64,000 bases of DNA from Natribaculum luteum (lineage in GTDB: Archaea > Halobacteriota > Halobacteria > Halobacteriales > Natrialbaceae). Below are positions 25,491-33,373 of this stretch, in pieces. The position numbers and the translations under genes are program-made. Below the pieces are notes generated by a model that was given only the letters and a program-made list of their open reading frames with translations, had not been told where the DNA came from and ran no database searches. The stretch covers positions 2,903,199-2,967,198 of the forward strand of contig NZ_CP095397.1 of NCBI RefSeq assembly GCF_023008545.1, read 5' to 3'. Numbering within the stretch: position 1 is the first letter of the stretch; every line of letters starts with the position of its first letter.

Positions 25491-26119
25491 TTGTCGTCGC
25501 CGGATTCGGTCGCGTCGCGGGCACGCTCGGCGACGAGCACGCCGACTTGCTCGTGGACGCGTTCGACGGCGGTCAGCGAGAAGCCGGCGTCGGTCAACGC
25601 GTCAGCCAGGACGCCGACCGTCGCCGGGTCATCGACGTCGGGACTGTAAAACGGTTCGCCGGGATCTGGCTCACCGAAGAACATCACGTCTCCTAGCACG
25701 AACCGCTGCGGGCCGAGACCCGCGATGACGTCGATCGCCTCGCGTTTCTCCTCGTCGCTCAGGTGGTGCATCGCGAAGTTCGAGGTGACGATATCGACGT
25801 CGTCGCCGTACTCGGGTTCGCGGAAGGTTCCGTAGGCGAACTCGACGTTCGCGAGTCCCTCGTCGTCGGCTTTCGCCCGCGCCTCGGCCATCATTCCGTC
25901 GCTGATGTCGCGGCCGACGGCCCGTGCCGCGTCGGGGGCGAGTGCAAGTGCGATCGCTCCCGTCCCGGTGCCGAGATCGAGGACGACGTCGTCTGGGCCG
26001 GGTGCCGCGTGTTCGATCACGAGGTTCGCGCAGGCCAGATACTCCTCTTGTTTCGAGTCGTCGTACTCGCTCGCCTTCTCGTCGAACCGGGCCGCGTGTT
26101 CCTCAACGCTCTTTTTCAT
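25487..26119 (-). CDS. Class I SAM-dependent methyltransferase
   Basis: A 210-aa Rossmann methyltransferase. Motif I is VVLDLGTGTGAIALAL, motif II VGRDISDGMMAEAR and motif IV DIVTSNFAMHHL. The substrate is unknown; the position between the two RNase P protein genes suggests RNA or translation factors, by context only. The ATG at 26119 (MKKSVEEHAARFDEKA) overlaps the end of rnp3 by 17 bases, so the in-frame extension further upstream is not needed. Confidence 0.9.
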   Translation of the reverse strand: MKKSVEEHAARFDEKASEYDDSKQEEYLACANLVIEHAAPGPDDVVLDLGTGTGAIALALAPDAARAVGRDISDGMMAEARAKADDEGLANVEFAYGTFREPEYGDDVDIVTSNFAMHHLSDEEKREAIDVIAGLGPQRFVLGDVMFFGEPDPGEPFYSPDVDDPATVGVLADALTDAGFSLTAVERVHEQVGVLVAERARDATESGDDK

Positions 26120-26807
26120 ACCGTCCTCGTTCGACTCCCGGCTCAATGAAAGACTCGGAGAGCACGCGGCGATTTCGCTCGGCGAGTCGACCCCACTCCC
26201 GGAGCCCCGACTCGATCCACTCACTCGAGAAGCCGATCTGTTCGCCGAGCGCGCATAGCTCGCGAGGTGCCCGTATCTCGAGGTGGGAAGCGGGGTCGGC
26301 GCTCACCACGTATGGCGTATCGTAGTAGTCGACGATCTCTCGAAGCTTGCGCAGCGACTGGATCGTCCGGACCCGCCGCCCGCCGCTCTGGCGCAAGACG
26401 CCGGAGAGATCGAACTCGATTCGGACGCCGTTCTCGACGGCAGCCCTGGCGAGAACGTGATTGAACTCACCCTCCCGCGCCATCGGATGGGTGAGCACGT
26501 CGACCTTGTCGTTCTCGACGGCGAAGCGATTCAGCGCCGGGGTCCCGCCTGCGACCGCGACGACCGTGTGCGTGCTGCGGACGTTTCCGACCGACCCGCT
26601 CGCTTCCCGTTTGGTGTCCGCACGGACCTCGACGCCGTCGACGACGTCGACGTCGTACTCGTTCCCGACGGTCGTCGCGTCGTACGTCGCGCGCGCGTCA
26701 GAAGAATTCAAGACGACGACGCCGTCGAAACCGTATTCGGCGGCCGTCTTCGCCACTCGAGCGACCGTGCTGTCGCCGTCGGGTCGAGCGTGGACGGCCT
26801 CGTACAT
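26103..26807 (-). CDS. rnp3: RNase P protein component 3 (Rpp30)
   Basis: A 234-aa TIM-barrel Rpp30/PHP-like subunit of RNase P. It starts MYEAVHARPDGDSTVARVA; further strands are GVVVLNSSD, VDVVDGVEVRA, DVLTHPMAREGEFNHVLARAA and IEFDLSGVLR. The ATG at 26807 is chosen because the 33 upstream in-frame residues are low-complexity. It is the first gene of the leftward operon ending in psmA and lies next to the origin repeats. Confidence 0.94.
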   Translation of the reverse strand: MYEAVHARPDGDSTVARVAKTAAEYGFDGVVVLNSSDARATYDATTVGNEYDVDVVDGVEVRADTKREASGSVGNVRSTHTVVAVAGGTPALNRFAVENDKVDVLTHPMAREGEFNHVLARAAVENGVRIEFDLSGVLRQSGGRRVRTIQSLRKLREIVDYYDTPYVVSADPASHLEIRAPRELCALGEQIGFSSEWIESGLREWGRLAERNRRVLSESFIEPGVERGRYEKER

Positions 26808-27004
26808 ACTCGAGACGAGTCCCGGTCGGAACTTGGGCGTTGCGTCTCTCGGCCACCGTCGCGATATCGACGTCCAGTAGTGCTGGTCGGCCGACGACGG
26901 GGGCAACGCCGGACAGGCGGCCGAGGGCGTTCGATTTGTGCTGGCTCGAGACGATCCCGGGTCGCCTTCGAACTCGAGTGGTCACAGGCATAATCGTTCA
27001 CAGA

Positions 27005-27341
27005 CCGCACCCCTCGTTTCCGACGTTTCTTTGGGCCATCACGTTCGCATCGTGACTCTCGCCCGTGACTCTCGCCCGTGACTTCAGGCCGGATGTCGGA
27101 CCCCGGATTTCCGTCGTTTGTCAGACCCACCCCACGTTTCCGACGTTTCTGCAGACTCCCGACACGCCGAGTTTCCGTCGTTTCTTCGCGAACCGCCCCG
27201 TATTTCCGGCGTTTTTCAACCCCACCCCACGTTTCCGCCGTTTCCGTAGAGTCGCGTCGATCGCACCGTATGTGGACGCGTACCCCACCCCATGTTTCCG
27301 ACGTTTCCGGCGTGTCACCCTGGGTTTCCGTCGTTCGAAAC
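27005..27341 (+). repeat. Array of eight ORB-like repeats downstream of orc1/cdc6
   Basis: Eight same-orientation copies of a roughly 25-base motif occur, with consensus CCCCACCCCACGTTTCCGAC followed by GTTTC. They begin near 27005, 27100, 27125, 27162, 27192, 27220, 27282 and 27316. The cores TTTCCGNCGTTT are well kept and the C-run varies. The motif resembles Orc1/Cdc6 origin recognition boxes (a G-run plus a half-palindromic core) and recurs upstream of the same orc gene. 26808-27004 shows no gene or repeat. Confidence 0.82.
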
Positions 27342-27398
27342 GACGTCCGACTGTGCGCTCCGGCGGATCCTGCAGGTCTCGAAAGTGCGGCGACGACG

Positions 27399-28631
27399 CT
27401 AGCGATCCGCCCAGTTTTGCATCCGACTGTCCTCGAGGATCGTCTCGCGAACGACTTCGTGATCCTCGATGAGGCGATTCTGGAGGTGGATTCCTCCCGC
27501 ACTCCCCTTGTTGATCTTCTCGATCTCGACGACGCCGAGGAAGGCCTGTTCTTTGAGAATGTCCCGGAATCGACGGACAGAGAGGGTGTCCATGTCGAGG
27601 TAGTTGCAGATGCGCTCGTACTCGTCGTAGACGCGACTCGTGAGAAACGCGTCCTCCTGGGAGGTGACCGTGAGTTCGGTCAACGCGAGCAACGCGGCTT
27701 TCGCCTGGGTCGGCGCGCCGTTGACCAGCTCGCGAAACCGGTCTTTCTCGGCGTGCTGTTGTGCCTGGCGGACGTGCTCCTCTCGAACCGTGTCGTCTCC
27801 GGACTCGTAGGCGACCTCGCCGGCGTGACGAAGGATGTCGATCGCCTTCCGTGCGTCACCGTGTTCCTGGGCGGCGAACGCCGCAGCGAGCGGGATGACG
27901 TCGTCCGAGAGTACGCCCTCCTGGAAGGCGTCGTCGCGGTTGTACATGATCTCGCGGAGCTGGTTGGCGTCGTACGGCTTGAAGAACAACTCCTTGTGCT
28001 GGAAACTGCTTTTGACCCGCTCGTTGAGGTCGTCGACGTACTGAATCTTGTTACTGATCGCGATGATTCCGATACTGCAGTCGATCTTGCCCGCTTCCTC
28101 CGCTCGAGACAGCTTCATCAGCACGCTCCCGTCGGTCATCAGATCGATCTCGTCCAGGATGATGATCACCGAATCGAACTGCGAATCGAGGGTCTGCCAG
28201 AGGAGTTTGTAGTACTTCGACGTGCTCAACCCCGTGTGCGGGACGGTGATTCCAGTGACCGACTCGTCGTTGAGTTTCGCGGCGAGCGAAGAGATTGCCT
28301 GGGTCTCCGTGTTGTCCTCCGCACAGTCGATGTACGCGGTTCCGATGTCGACGCTATCCTGGGCGGCGTTCTGTGCTCGCTGGCAGACGTGACGGGAGAC
28401 GAGCGACTTTCCGGTCCCGGTCTTCCCGTAGATCATCACGTTCTCGGGAGAGTAACCGTGAACGGCACCGTTCAGTCGCTTTGCCAGCTTCGAGATTTCT
28501 TCGTCGCGGCCGACGATCCGGTCGGCCTCTGGAACGTGACCGATCTTCAGGAGATCCTTGTTCGCGAAGATCCGGTGGCCGGACTGGAACAACGGATCGT
28601 CGACGGAGTCCAGGGAGGAATCAGACGTCAT
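27399..28631 (-). CDS. cdc6: Orc1/Cdc6 replication initiator
   Basis: A 410-aa AAA+ initiator that binds origin recognition boxes and loads MCM. Walker A is GKTGTGKS (69-76), Walker B LDEID (159-163), sensor 1 is IGIIAISNK, and the sensor 2 region is EHGDARKAIDIL. The C-terminal winged helix (about 310-400) contains VYDEYERICNYLDMDTLSVRRFRDILKE. The gene is flanked by ORB-like repeats on both sides, including its 3' side. A minus-strand TATA candidate, GGTTTTATCAG, lies at 28661-28671. Confidence 0.96.
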   Translation of the reverse strand: MTSDSSLDSVDDPLFQSGHRIFANKDLLKIGHVPEADRIVGRDEEISKLAKRLNGAVHGYSPENVMIYGKTGTGKSLVSRHVCQRAQNAAQDSVDIGTAYIDCAEDNTETQAISSLAAKLNDESVTGITVPHTGLSTSKYYKLLWQTLDSQFDSVIIILDEIDLMTDGSVLMKLSRAEEAGKIDCSIGIIAISNKIQYVDDLNERVKSSFQHKELFFKPYDANQLREIMYNRDDAFQEGVLSDDVIPLAAAFAAQEHGDARKAIDILRHAGEVAYESGDDTVREEHVRQAQQHAEKDRFRELVNGAPTQAKAALLALTELTVTSQEDAFLTSRVYDEYERICNYLDMDTLSVRRFRDILKEQAFLGVVEIEKINKGSAGGIHLQNRLIEDHEVVRETILEDSRMQNWADR

Positions 28632-28685
28632 CTACTACGACGAGGTAGCGGAAGGTGGACTGATAAAACCAGTGGATTTGATCAC

Positions 28686-28870
28686 ACCGTATTTCCGACG
28701 TTTTCGACCACGAAACCGGGCATATGAGAGAGTGAGAAGGGAGGTTCGGTATTCGACCATTCACGCCGCGTTTCCGACGTCCCGTGCGATGCCGTGACTG
28801 TGACGACAGTTGGTGGGATGAGTCCGTGAAGAGGGGGTGTGTCCCACCCACCCCAGGTTTCCGTCGTAAT
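28686..28870 (+). repeat. Left ORB cluster of oriC
   Basis: Three plus-orientation ORB-like elements: ATTTCCGACGTTTTC (within 28686-28705), CGTTTCCGACGTCCC (within 28764-28784) and the long element at 28830-28870 with GGGGGTGTGTCCCACCC and CAGGTTTCCGTCGT. Confidence 0.8.
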
Positions 28871-29003
28871 TGTGCGAGAGTGGGTGGGTGGAGACGAAAC
28901 GGACGTGGGCGTCCATGGGATTCCAGAAGGAGAGTCAGTCAGCGACAGAGATCGTCAGTCTACGTCGGATTCAACTCGAGTTCCATACTCGAGGTAAGAC
29001 TAC

Positions 29004-29145
29004 TGGAAACCTCTATTTCGGCTGAATAAACGAAATTACTATTCGTTTATTCCTTAAACGAAGTTAACCCAATGGACTATTCTCAAATCTAGTACTTATA
29101 GATCTAGGATAGAGTTTGTAGATCTATAGAGCGGTATAGTATACG
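29004..29145. other. AT-rich DNA-unwinding element of oriC
   Basis: This is among the most AT-rich stretches of the window. It contains an 11-bp inverted repeat, GAATAAACGAA (29024-29034) and TTCGTTTATTC (29042-29052) with a 7-nt loop. Two TAGATCTA palindromes lie 20 bp apart (29099-29106, 29119-29126), and there are two CTAG sites (29089-29092, 29104-29107). Confidence 0.8.
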
Positions 29146-29189
29146 GCGCCTGCATCGTGGAACGTCAAAACGGGGACGAGAACTGGCGT

Positions 29190-29664
29190 CGGAGGAACGA
29201 CGGAAACGACGGAAACGTGGGGGGTGTCGTGTTCGCTTACTGTGCGCTGCTCGAGGGATCGGTTTGTTTCACTCACTTTGTCTTCCCACTTCCATCCTCC
29301 TCTTTACGTCTGCTCGTATCATCTCGCCTCTTCTCGTCACTCGTCGCTCGTCGCTCGTATCGTCATATCTTCTTCCACTACCCACTCGATATCTCCTCCA
29401 CTCCTCCCTCCTCCACTCCTCCCTCCTCCACTCCTCCCTCCTCCACTCCTCCCTCCTCCACTCCTCCCTCCTCCACTCCTCCCTCCTCCACTCCTCCCTC
29501 CTCCACCTCTCCCTCCCTCCTCCCTCCTCCACTCCTCCCTCCTCCACTCCTCTCTCCTCCACTCCACCCCACCCCCACCTTCTTCACCAATACGTCGGAA
29601 ACCTGGGGTGGGTGGGACACACCCCCTTCGATACGTTGGAAACGACGGAACCGAAGGGGGTGTG
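29190..29664 (-). repeat. Right ORB cluster of oriC
   Basis: Minus-orientation ORB-like elements at 29190-29229 (CGACGGAAACGACGGAAACG plus GGGGGG), 29593-29632 (GTCGGAAACCTGGGGTGGGT) and 29634-29664 (TTGGAAACGACGGAACC plus GGGGGTGTG). They mirror the left cluster. Confidence 0.8.
29394..29565 (+). repeat. 15-bp polypyrimidine tandem repeat inside oriC
   Basis: Seven perfect copies of CTCCTCCCTCCTCCA fill 29401-29505, with a partial copy before and degenerate copies to about 29565. The top strand is almost pure C/T, with one A per unit. Open frames through it read as simple HSSLL or PPSST repeats and are not credible genes. Confidence 0.95.
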
Positions 29665-29776
29665 AAACGACTGGTGCCCCGGCAGTGCCGACGTCGTGAA
29701 ATGAACGCAACGCCTGGTAGAAACAGTGAGAAAGAGGGCAGGGCAACCGGTTGGGGACGTTTCGATCCTCGAGTCG

Positions 29777-30595
29777 TCAGTTCAGAATCGACTGTGCGAC
29801 CGTCGCGAGCTGGCCGTTGTCGGCCTCGCGCAGGCGGTCGTCGCCGATCTTCAGACGGAGACGGGGACGGCCGACGTCGATCGGCACCTTCTCGGTGTCG
29901 AGCAGCCCCATGTCTTCGAGTTTGGTCTTCGTACGTGAGAACGTTGCCTTGCTGGCGATGCCAACGTCTTCGCCCCACTTGCTGATGTCGTACAGCAAGG
30001 CCTCGTTTTTCGCGGCGACGAGCAGCGAGATGGTGACTTCGTCGAGCCCTTCGCCGTCTCCACGGGCAGTCTCGAGTGACTCGAGGATGGCGGTGAAGTC
30101 CTCCTCGGCGTCGGGACCGATCTCCTCCGAAAGAGTCTCGCGCACGCGCGAGATCGGCGGTGTCCGGAGGTTAAAGGACGTCGCATCTTCCCAGCGCGCC
30201 GCGTAGGTCTCGTACGCGGCATCGACGAACTCCTGGTCGTCGGTGACGAGTCCCCCGACGCGGTCGCCTGCGTGGACGATGGCGACAACGGCGTCGTCGG
30301 CGACGAGCAGCGAGTTCTCCGGCGCTTCCTCGAGCGTTCGGAGCGCGAGTACGTCGTCCGCGATGAGGTCGGCGGCGTTGCTGGCCACGATGAAGTCGTC
30401 CATCACGTCTTTGAGCGTCCGCTCGTCGGCGAGCATGTGGACGGTCGGCAACTCACCGTCGAACCCGGTCGCGACGGTGACGAACTCTTCGATCGCGTCC
30501 CACGATGGGTTGACCATGTATACGTCCCCTGTCGTATCCTCGAGGACCGACTCGAGAATATCGTCAATCTGGTGGTTTAATAAATTCGAGTCCAT
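29777..30595 (-). CDS. tbsP: TbsP-like transcriptional regulator (DUF5821)
   Basis: A 272-aa haloarchaeal regulator. Residues 1-190 form an alpha/beta domain (VYMVNPSWDAIEEFVTVATG, VHMLADERTLKDVMDDFIVAS). The C-terminal winged helix (about 195-260) reads LLVAAKNEALLYDISKWGED then ASKATFSRTKTKLEDMGLLD. I match it to TbsP, which with TrmB controls sugar and gap genes in Haloferax; the identity is from memory. The ATG at 30595 (MDSNLLNHQ) is used; the upstream in-frame stretch is AT-rich promoter DNA. It borders oriC, divergent from glyA. Confidence 0.85.
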   Translation of the reverse strand: MDSNLLNHQIDDILESVLEDTTGDVYMVNPSWDAIEEFVTVATGFDGELPTVHMLADERTLKDVMDDFIVASNAADLIADDVLALRTLEEAPENSLLVADDAVVAIVHAGDRVGGLVTDDQEFVDAAYETYAARWEDATSFNLRTPPISRVRETLSEEIGPDAEEDFTAILESLETARGDGEGLDEVTISLLVAAKNEALLYDISKWGEDVGIASKATFSRTKTKLEDMGLLDTEKVPIDVGRPRLRLKIGDDRLREADNGQLATVAQSILN

Positions 30596-30976
30596 GGCTA
30601 TGCAGAAGTAAAAGACTGCCCAATACTTAATTTTGTTGGCCAACACCGTGCCGCAACTTCTGATCACACTCATTAATTGGTTATTTTTAATGGTAATCAG
30701 ATCATTTCTTCGTTTGTACAATGAATAATTCCATAATTATAGCACTTTAGTTGTTTATCCACGATCTACTTATCGGTAGAGGGTAATGTTCTCGCTGTCG
30801 ATGGATCGCCCCTCTCGGCCGTCGGTACGGACGGTACTCGTCGAACCGACGAGATTCCCGGTCGGAACCCGACGTCGAGCAGCGAACGTCGCCGACGGCG
30901 TGGTGTCCGGGTACCGTCTCGACTCCATTTGCCGGAGAAAGGTACACTTATACATCGCCCAGACTCCACTCCAGAT
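30596..30976. promoter_or_regulatory. Divergent tbsP-glyA control region
   Basis: Near tbsP, a 12-bp perfect palindrome TGTTGGCCAACA (30634-30645) lies directly upstream of a minus-strand TATA-like AAAATTAAGTATT (about 30621-30633). 30600-30780 is AT-rich. For glyA, CTTATACAT (30947-30955) is 22-30 bases before the ATG at 30977. No ORF in between looks genuine. Confidence 0.6.
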
Positions 30977-32224
30977 ATGGAACACGAGCACGTCCGGGCC
31001 GTCGACCCGGCGGTCGCTGACGCCCTCGAGGGCGAGGTAGAACGCCAGCGGAACACGCTGCAGATGATCGCGAGCGAGAACCACGTCTCCGAGGCCGTCC
31101 TCGACGCTCAGGGGAGTGCTCTGACGAACAAGTACGCCGAGGGCTACCCCGGGGAGCGATACTACGGCGGTTGCGAGTACGCAGACGAGGTCGAACGACT
31201 CGCGATCGATCGGGCGAAAGAGCTGTTCGGTGCCGAACACGTCAACGTCCAGCCCCACTCGGGCACGCAGGCGAACCAGGCGGTCTACTTCGCGATGCTC
31301 GAGCCGGGTGACAAGATCCTCTCGCTCGATCTCACCCACGGTGGCCACCTCAGCCACGGCCACCCGGCGAACTTCACGGGCCAGCTCTACGAGGTCGAGC
31401 AGTACGAGGTCGACCCCGAGACCGGCTACCTCGACTACGACGGACTTGCCGACCACGCCGAGGAGTTCGAACCGGACATCATCGTTTCGGGGTACTCCGC
31501 GTACCCGCGCGAGGTCGAGTGGGAACGCATCCAGGCGGTCGCCGACGACGTCGACGCGCTTCACCTCGCGGACATCGCCCACATCACCGGACTGGTGGCG
31601 GCGGGCGTCCACGACTCCCCCGTCGGCGTCGCCGACTTCGTTACCGGGAGCACGCACAAGACGATCCGCGCCGGTCGCGGCGGCATCGTCATGACGAGCG
31701 AGGAGTACGCCGACGACGTCGACGCGGCGGTCTTCCCCGGTGGACAGGGCGGCCCACTCATGCACAACGTCGCCGGCAAGGCCGTCGGCTTCAAGGAAGC
31801 ACTCGAGCCCGAGTTCGAGGAGTACGCCGAACAGACGATCAGAAACGCCGAAGTCCTGGGCGAGACGCTCACCGACCACGGGTTCTCGCTCGTCTCCGGC
31901 GGCACTGACAACCACCTCGTGCTCGTCGACCTTCGTGACTCACACCCCGATACGACCGGCGGTGACGCCGAGGAGGCACTCGAGGAGGCCGGCATCGTCC
32001 TCAACGCCAACACGGTTCCGGGTGAAACCCGATCCGCGTTCAACCCAAGCGGTATCCGTGCTGGAACGCCCGCACTCACCACTCGTGGGTTCGACGACGA
32101 CGCGATCCGAACGGTCGGAGAGTGCATCGCTCGCGTCATCGACGCACCCGACGACGACGCAGTCAAAGCTGACGTCCGCGAGACGGTCGACGACCTCTGT
32201 GCGGAGTTTCCGCTGTACGAATAG
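30977..32224 (+). CDS. glyA: Serine hydroxymethyltransferase
   Basis: A 415-aa PLP enzyme that interconverts serine and glycine with a one-carbon transfer to tetrahydrofolate. It shows QMIASENHVS near the start, NKYAEGYPGERYYGG, ADIAHITGLVAAG and the PLP-lysine motif TGSTHKTIRAGRGG, then GVPLLT-type ending FNPSGIRAGTPALTTRGF. The ATG at 30977 fits both the family start and the TATA spacing. folD lies 1.1 kb downstream on the same strand, so both one-carbon genes cluster here. Confidence 0.96.
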   Translation: MEHEHVRAVDPAVADALEGEVERQRNTLQMIASENHVSEAVLDAQGSALTNKYAEGYPGERYYGGCEYADEVERLAIDRAKELFGAEHVNVQPHSGTQANQAVYFAMLEPGDKILSLDLTHGGHLSHGHPANFTGQLYEVEQYEVDPETGYLDYDGLADHAEEFEPDIIVSGYSAYPREVEWERIQAVADDVDALHLADIAHITGLVAAGVHDSPVGVADFVTGSTHKTIRAGRGGIVMTSEEYADDVDAAVFPGGQGGPLMHNVAGKAVGFKEALEPEFEEYAEQTIRNAEVLGETLTDHGFSLVSGGTDNHLVLVDLRDSHPDTTGGDAEEALEEAGIVLNANTVPGETRSAFNPSGIRAGTPALTTRGFDDDAIRTVGECIARVIDAPDDDAVKADVRETVDDLCAEFPLYE

Positions 32225-32358
32225 CGTTCTGGCCGGGTACCATCGGTTCCAGTCTCCTTTTTCGATCGTCTACTCACCGCAAGGCTGCGGCAACTACCTT
32301 GTCGTTCGTAACGGTTATTGGGTCCGCAATCAATGACAAGTAGTATCATACAAGACCG

Positions 32359-33273
32359 ATGACGACCTACTACTCCAGGGCCTCTCCAAAGCTCGAGCCA
32401 GAGACGGCCTGCTCCGGGATCGAGTGTACGCTCGCGGGCACGATCGATCACCTGCTCGTGTTCCTCTGGCTCGGTGCGCTCGGAATCGTCGTCGCGGCCC
32501 TGTGGTACGTTCCACGGGCGCTCGAGGCGTGCGACGAAGAGTACGATCGCACCCGCGAGGAAGCACAGGCCTTCGATCGATTCGCACGCCGCGTCGCCGA
32601 GATCGACGTCTCGTCACCGCGAGAGCAGCCGACCCAGCAAGCGCTTGCGGGCGCGGTGACGGCTTCGTTCGCCACGTCGTCGAACGACCGAGCGTTACGA
32701 GACGTTCGAGAAACCTATCGAGAGACAGTCATGTCCGTTTCGCACTACCGAGAAGAGTACGACGAGCCGCTTGCCGAGAACGTCGCCGAGGAGTTCGACG
32801 AAACCGTCGCGACGGTACTTACGGACGGCGGACAGTGGACGCCGGAGGTCAAACGGCTCGTCGTCGCCCGAGCGACCGAAGCGCGAAATCGGCGCGAACG
32901 ATTCCTCGAGGTGCTCGAGCGCGAAACCGACGCGCTCGAGTCTGCCACCGACTCGTTCGAGCGCGTCGAGGCGACCCTCGAGTCGATCAACGATCGACCG
33001 TCGCTCGACTACTCCTACGAGGAACTCGAGGACGCCTGGGACGAATTGCGAGAGCTCGAACGACGGACCGACACGCAACTCACGTCTCGCCAGGAGGCGA
33101 TACAGGGCTCCGAGACTGTCGGCCGACAGTTCACCGACCCGTGGACGATGTACGCCTATCTCTACCGATCGCTTTCGACGTCACATCCGATTCTGACCGA
33201 CGGCACGCGGTTACTCGAGAAAGTGACGACGACGAAACACCGGATCGTGAGGGCGCTCACGAGCCGCGTCTGA
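32359..33273 (+). CDS. Haloarchaeal DUF7260-like protein, one membrane helix
   Basis: A 304-aa protein with one hydrophobic helix (HLLVFLWLGALGIVVAALWYV, about 30-50). A long helical, coiled-coil cytoplasmic part follows (FLEVLERETDALESATDSFE). It lies between glyA and folD, but no enzymatic motif is seen. The DUF assignment is from memory and uncertain. The ATG at 32359 follows a small TATA-like gap of 134 bases. Confidence 0.8.
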   Translation: MTTYYSRASPKLEPETACSGIECTLAGTIDHLLVFLWLGALGIVVAALWYVPRALEACDEEYDRTREEAQAFDRFARRVAEIDVSSPREQPTQQALAGAVTASFATSSNDRALRDVRETYRETVMSVSHYREEYDEPLAENVAEEFDETVATVLTDGGQWTPEVKRLVVARATEARNRRERFLEVLERETDALESATDSFERVEATLESINDRPSLDYSYEELEDAWDELRELERRTDTQLTSRQEAIQGSETVGRQFTDPWTMYAYLYRSLSTSHPILTDGTRLLEKVTTTKHRIVRALTSRV

Positions 33274-33294
33274 CGCGTCGAGATATCCATGAAT

Positions 33295-33332
33295 GTGTAT
33301 AATCGGTCTTCTAAATAGGTGAAGGTATACAC
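33295..33332. promoter_or_regulatory. Inverted repeat in the folD promoter
   Basis: GTGTATA (33295-33301) and TATACAC (33326-33332) form perfect 7-nt arms 24 bases apart. TCTAAATAGG between them may be a TATA element. It lies 42-79 bases before the folD ATG and could bind a dimeric regulator. Confidence 0.4.
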
Positions 33333-33373
33333 GAATCCGGGTGTTTAAGGGAATCGAAGCCACTCGTTCGACC

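Larger units (their letters stand above)
28632..29776. other. Replication origin (oriC) region
   Basis: No gene is supported in these 1.1 kb. Left arm repeats point one way (28686-28705, 28764-28784, 28830-28870). Right arm repeats point the other (29190-29229, 29593-29632, 29634-29664). Between them, 29004-29145 is strongly AT-rich. The outer pair is a long inverted repeat: GGGGTGTGTCCCACCCACCC then CAGGTTTCCG at 28833-28862 matches the reverse complement of 29593-29630. Arms of opposite ORBs around an unwinding element next to orc1/cdc6 are the standard haloarchaeal origin plan. Confidence 0.9.

Noticed and set aside
27005-27341. Possible CRISPR array
   Set aside because: Repeats are degenerate, unevenly spaced and match the origin elements upstream of orc1; there are no cas genes.
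28690-28900. Small ORFs between orc1 and the AT-rich element
   Set aside because: They run through the ORB repeats and differ in frame between repeats; no start signals.
29157-29699. ORFs through the polypyrimidine tract (STPPS or HSSLL repeats)
   Set aside because: Low-complexity translation of the 15-bp microsatellite inside oriC, in three frames and both strands; no haloarchaeal codon or residue bias.
30770-31915. 381-codon minus-strand ORF
   Set aside because: Antisense to glyA, whose motifs are unambiguous.
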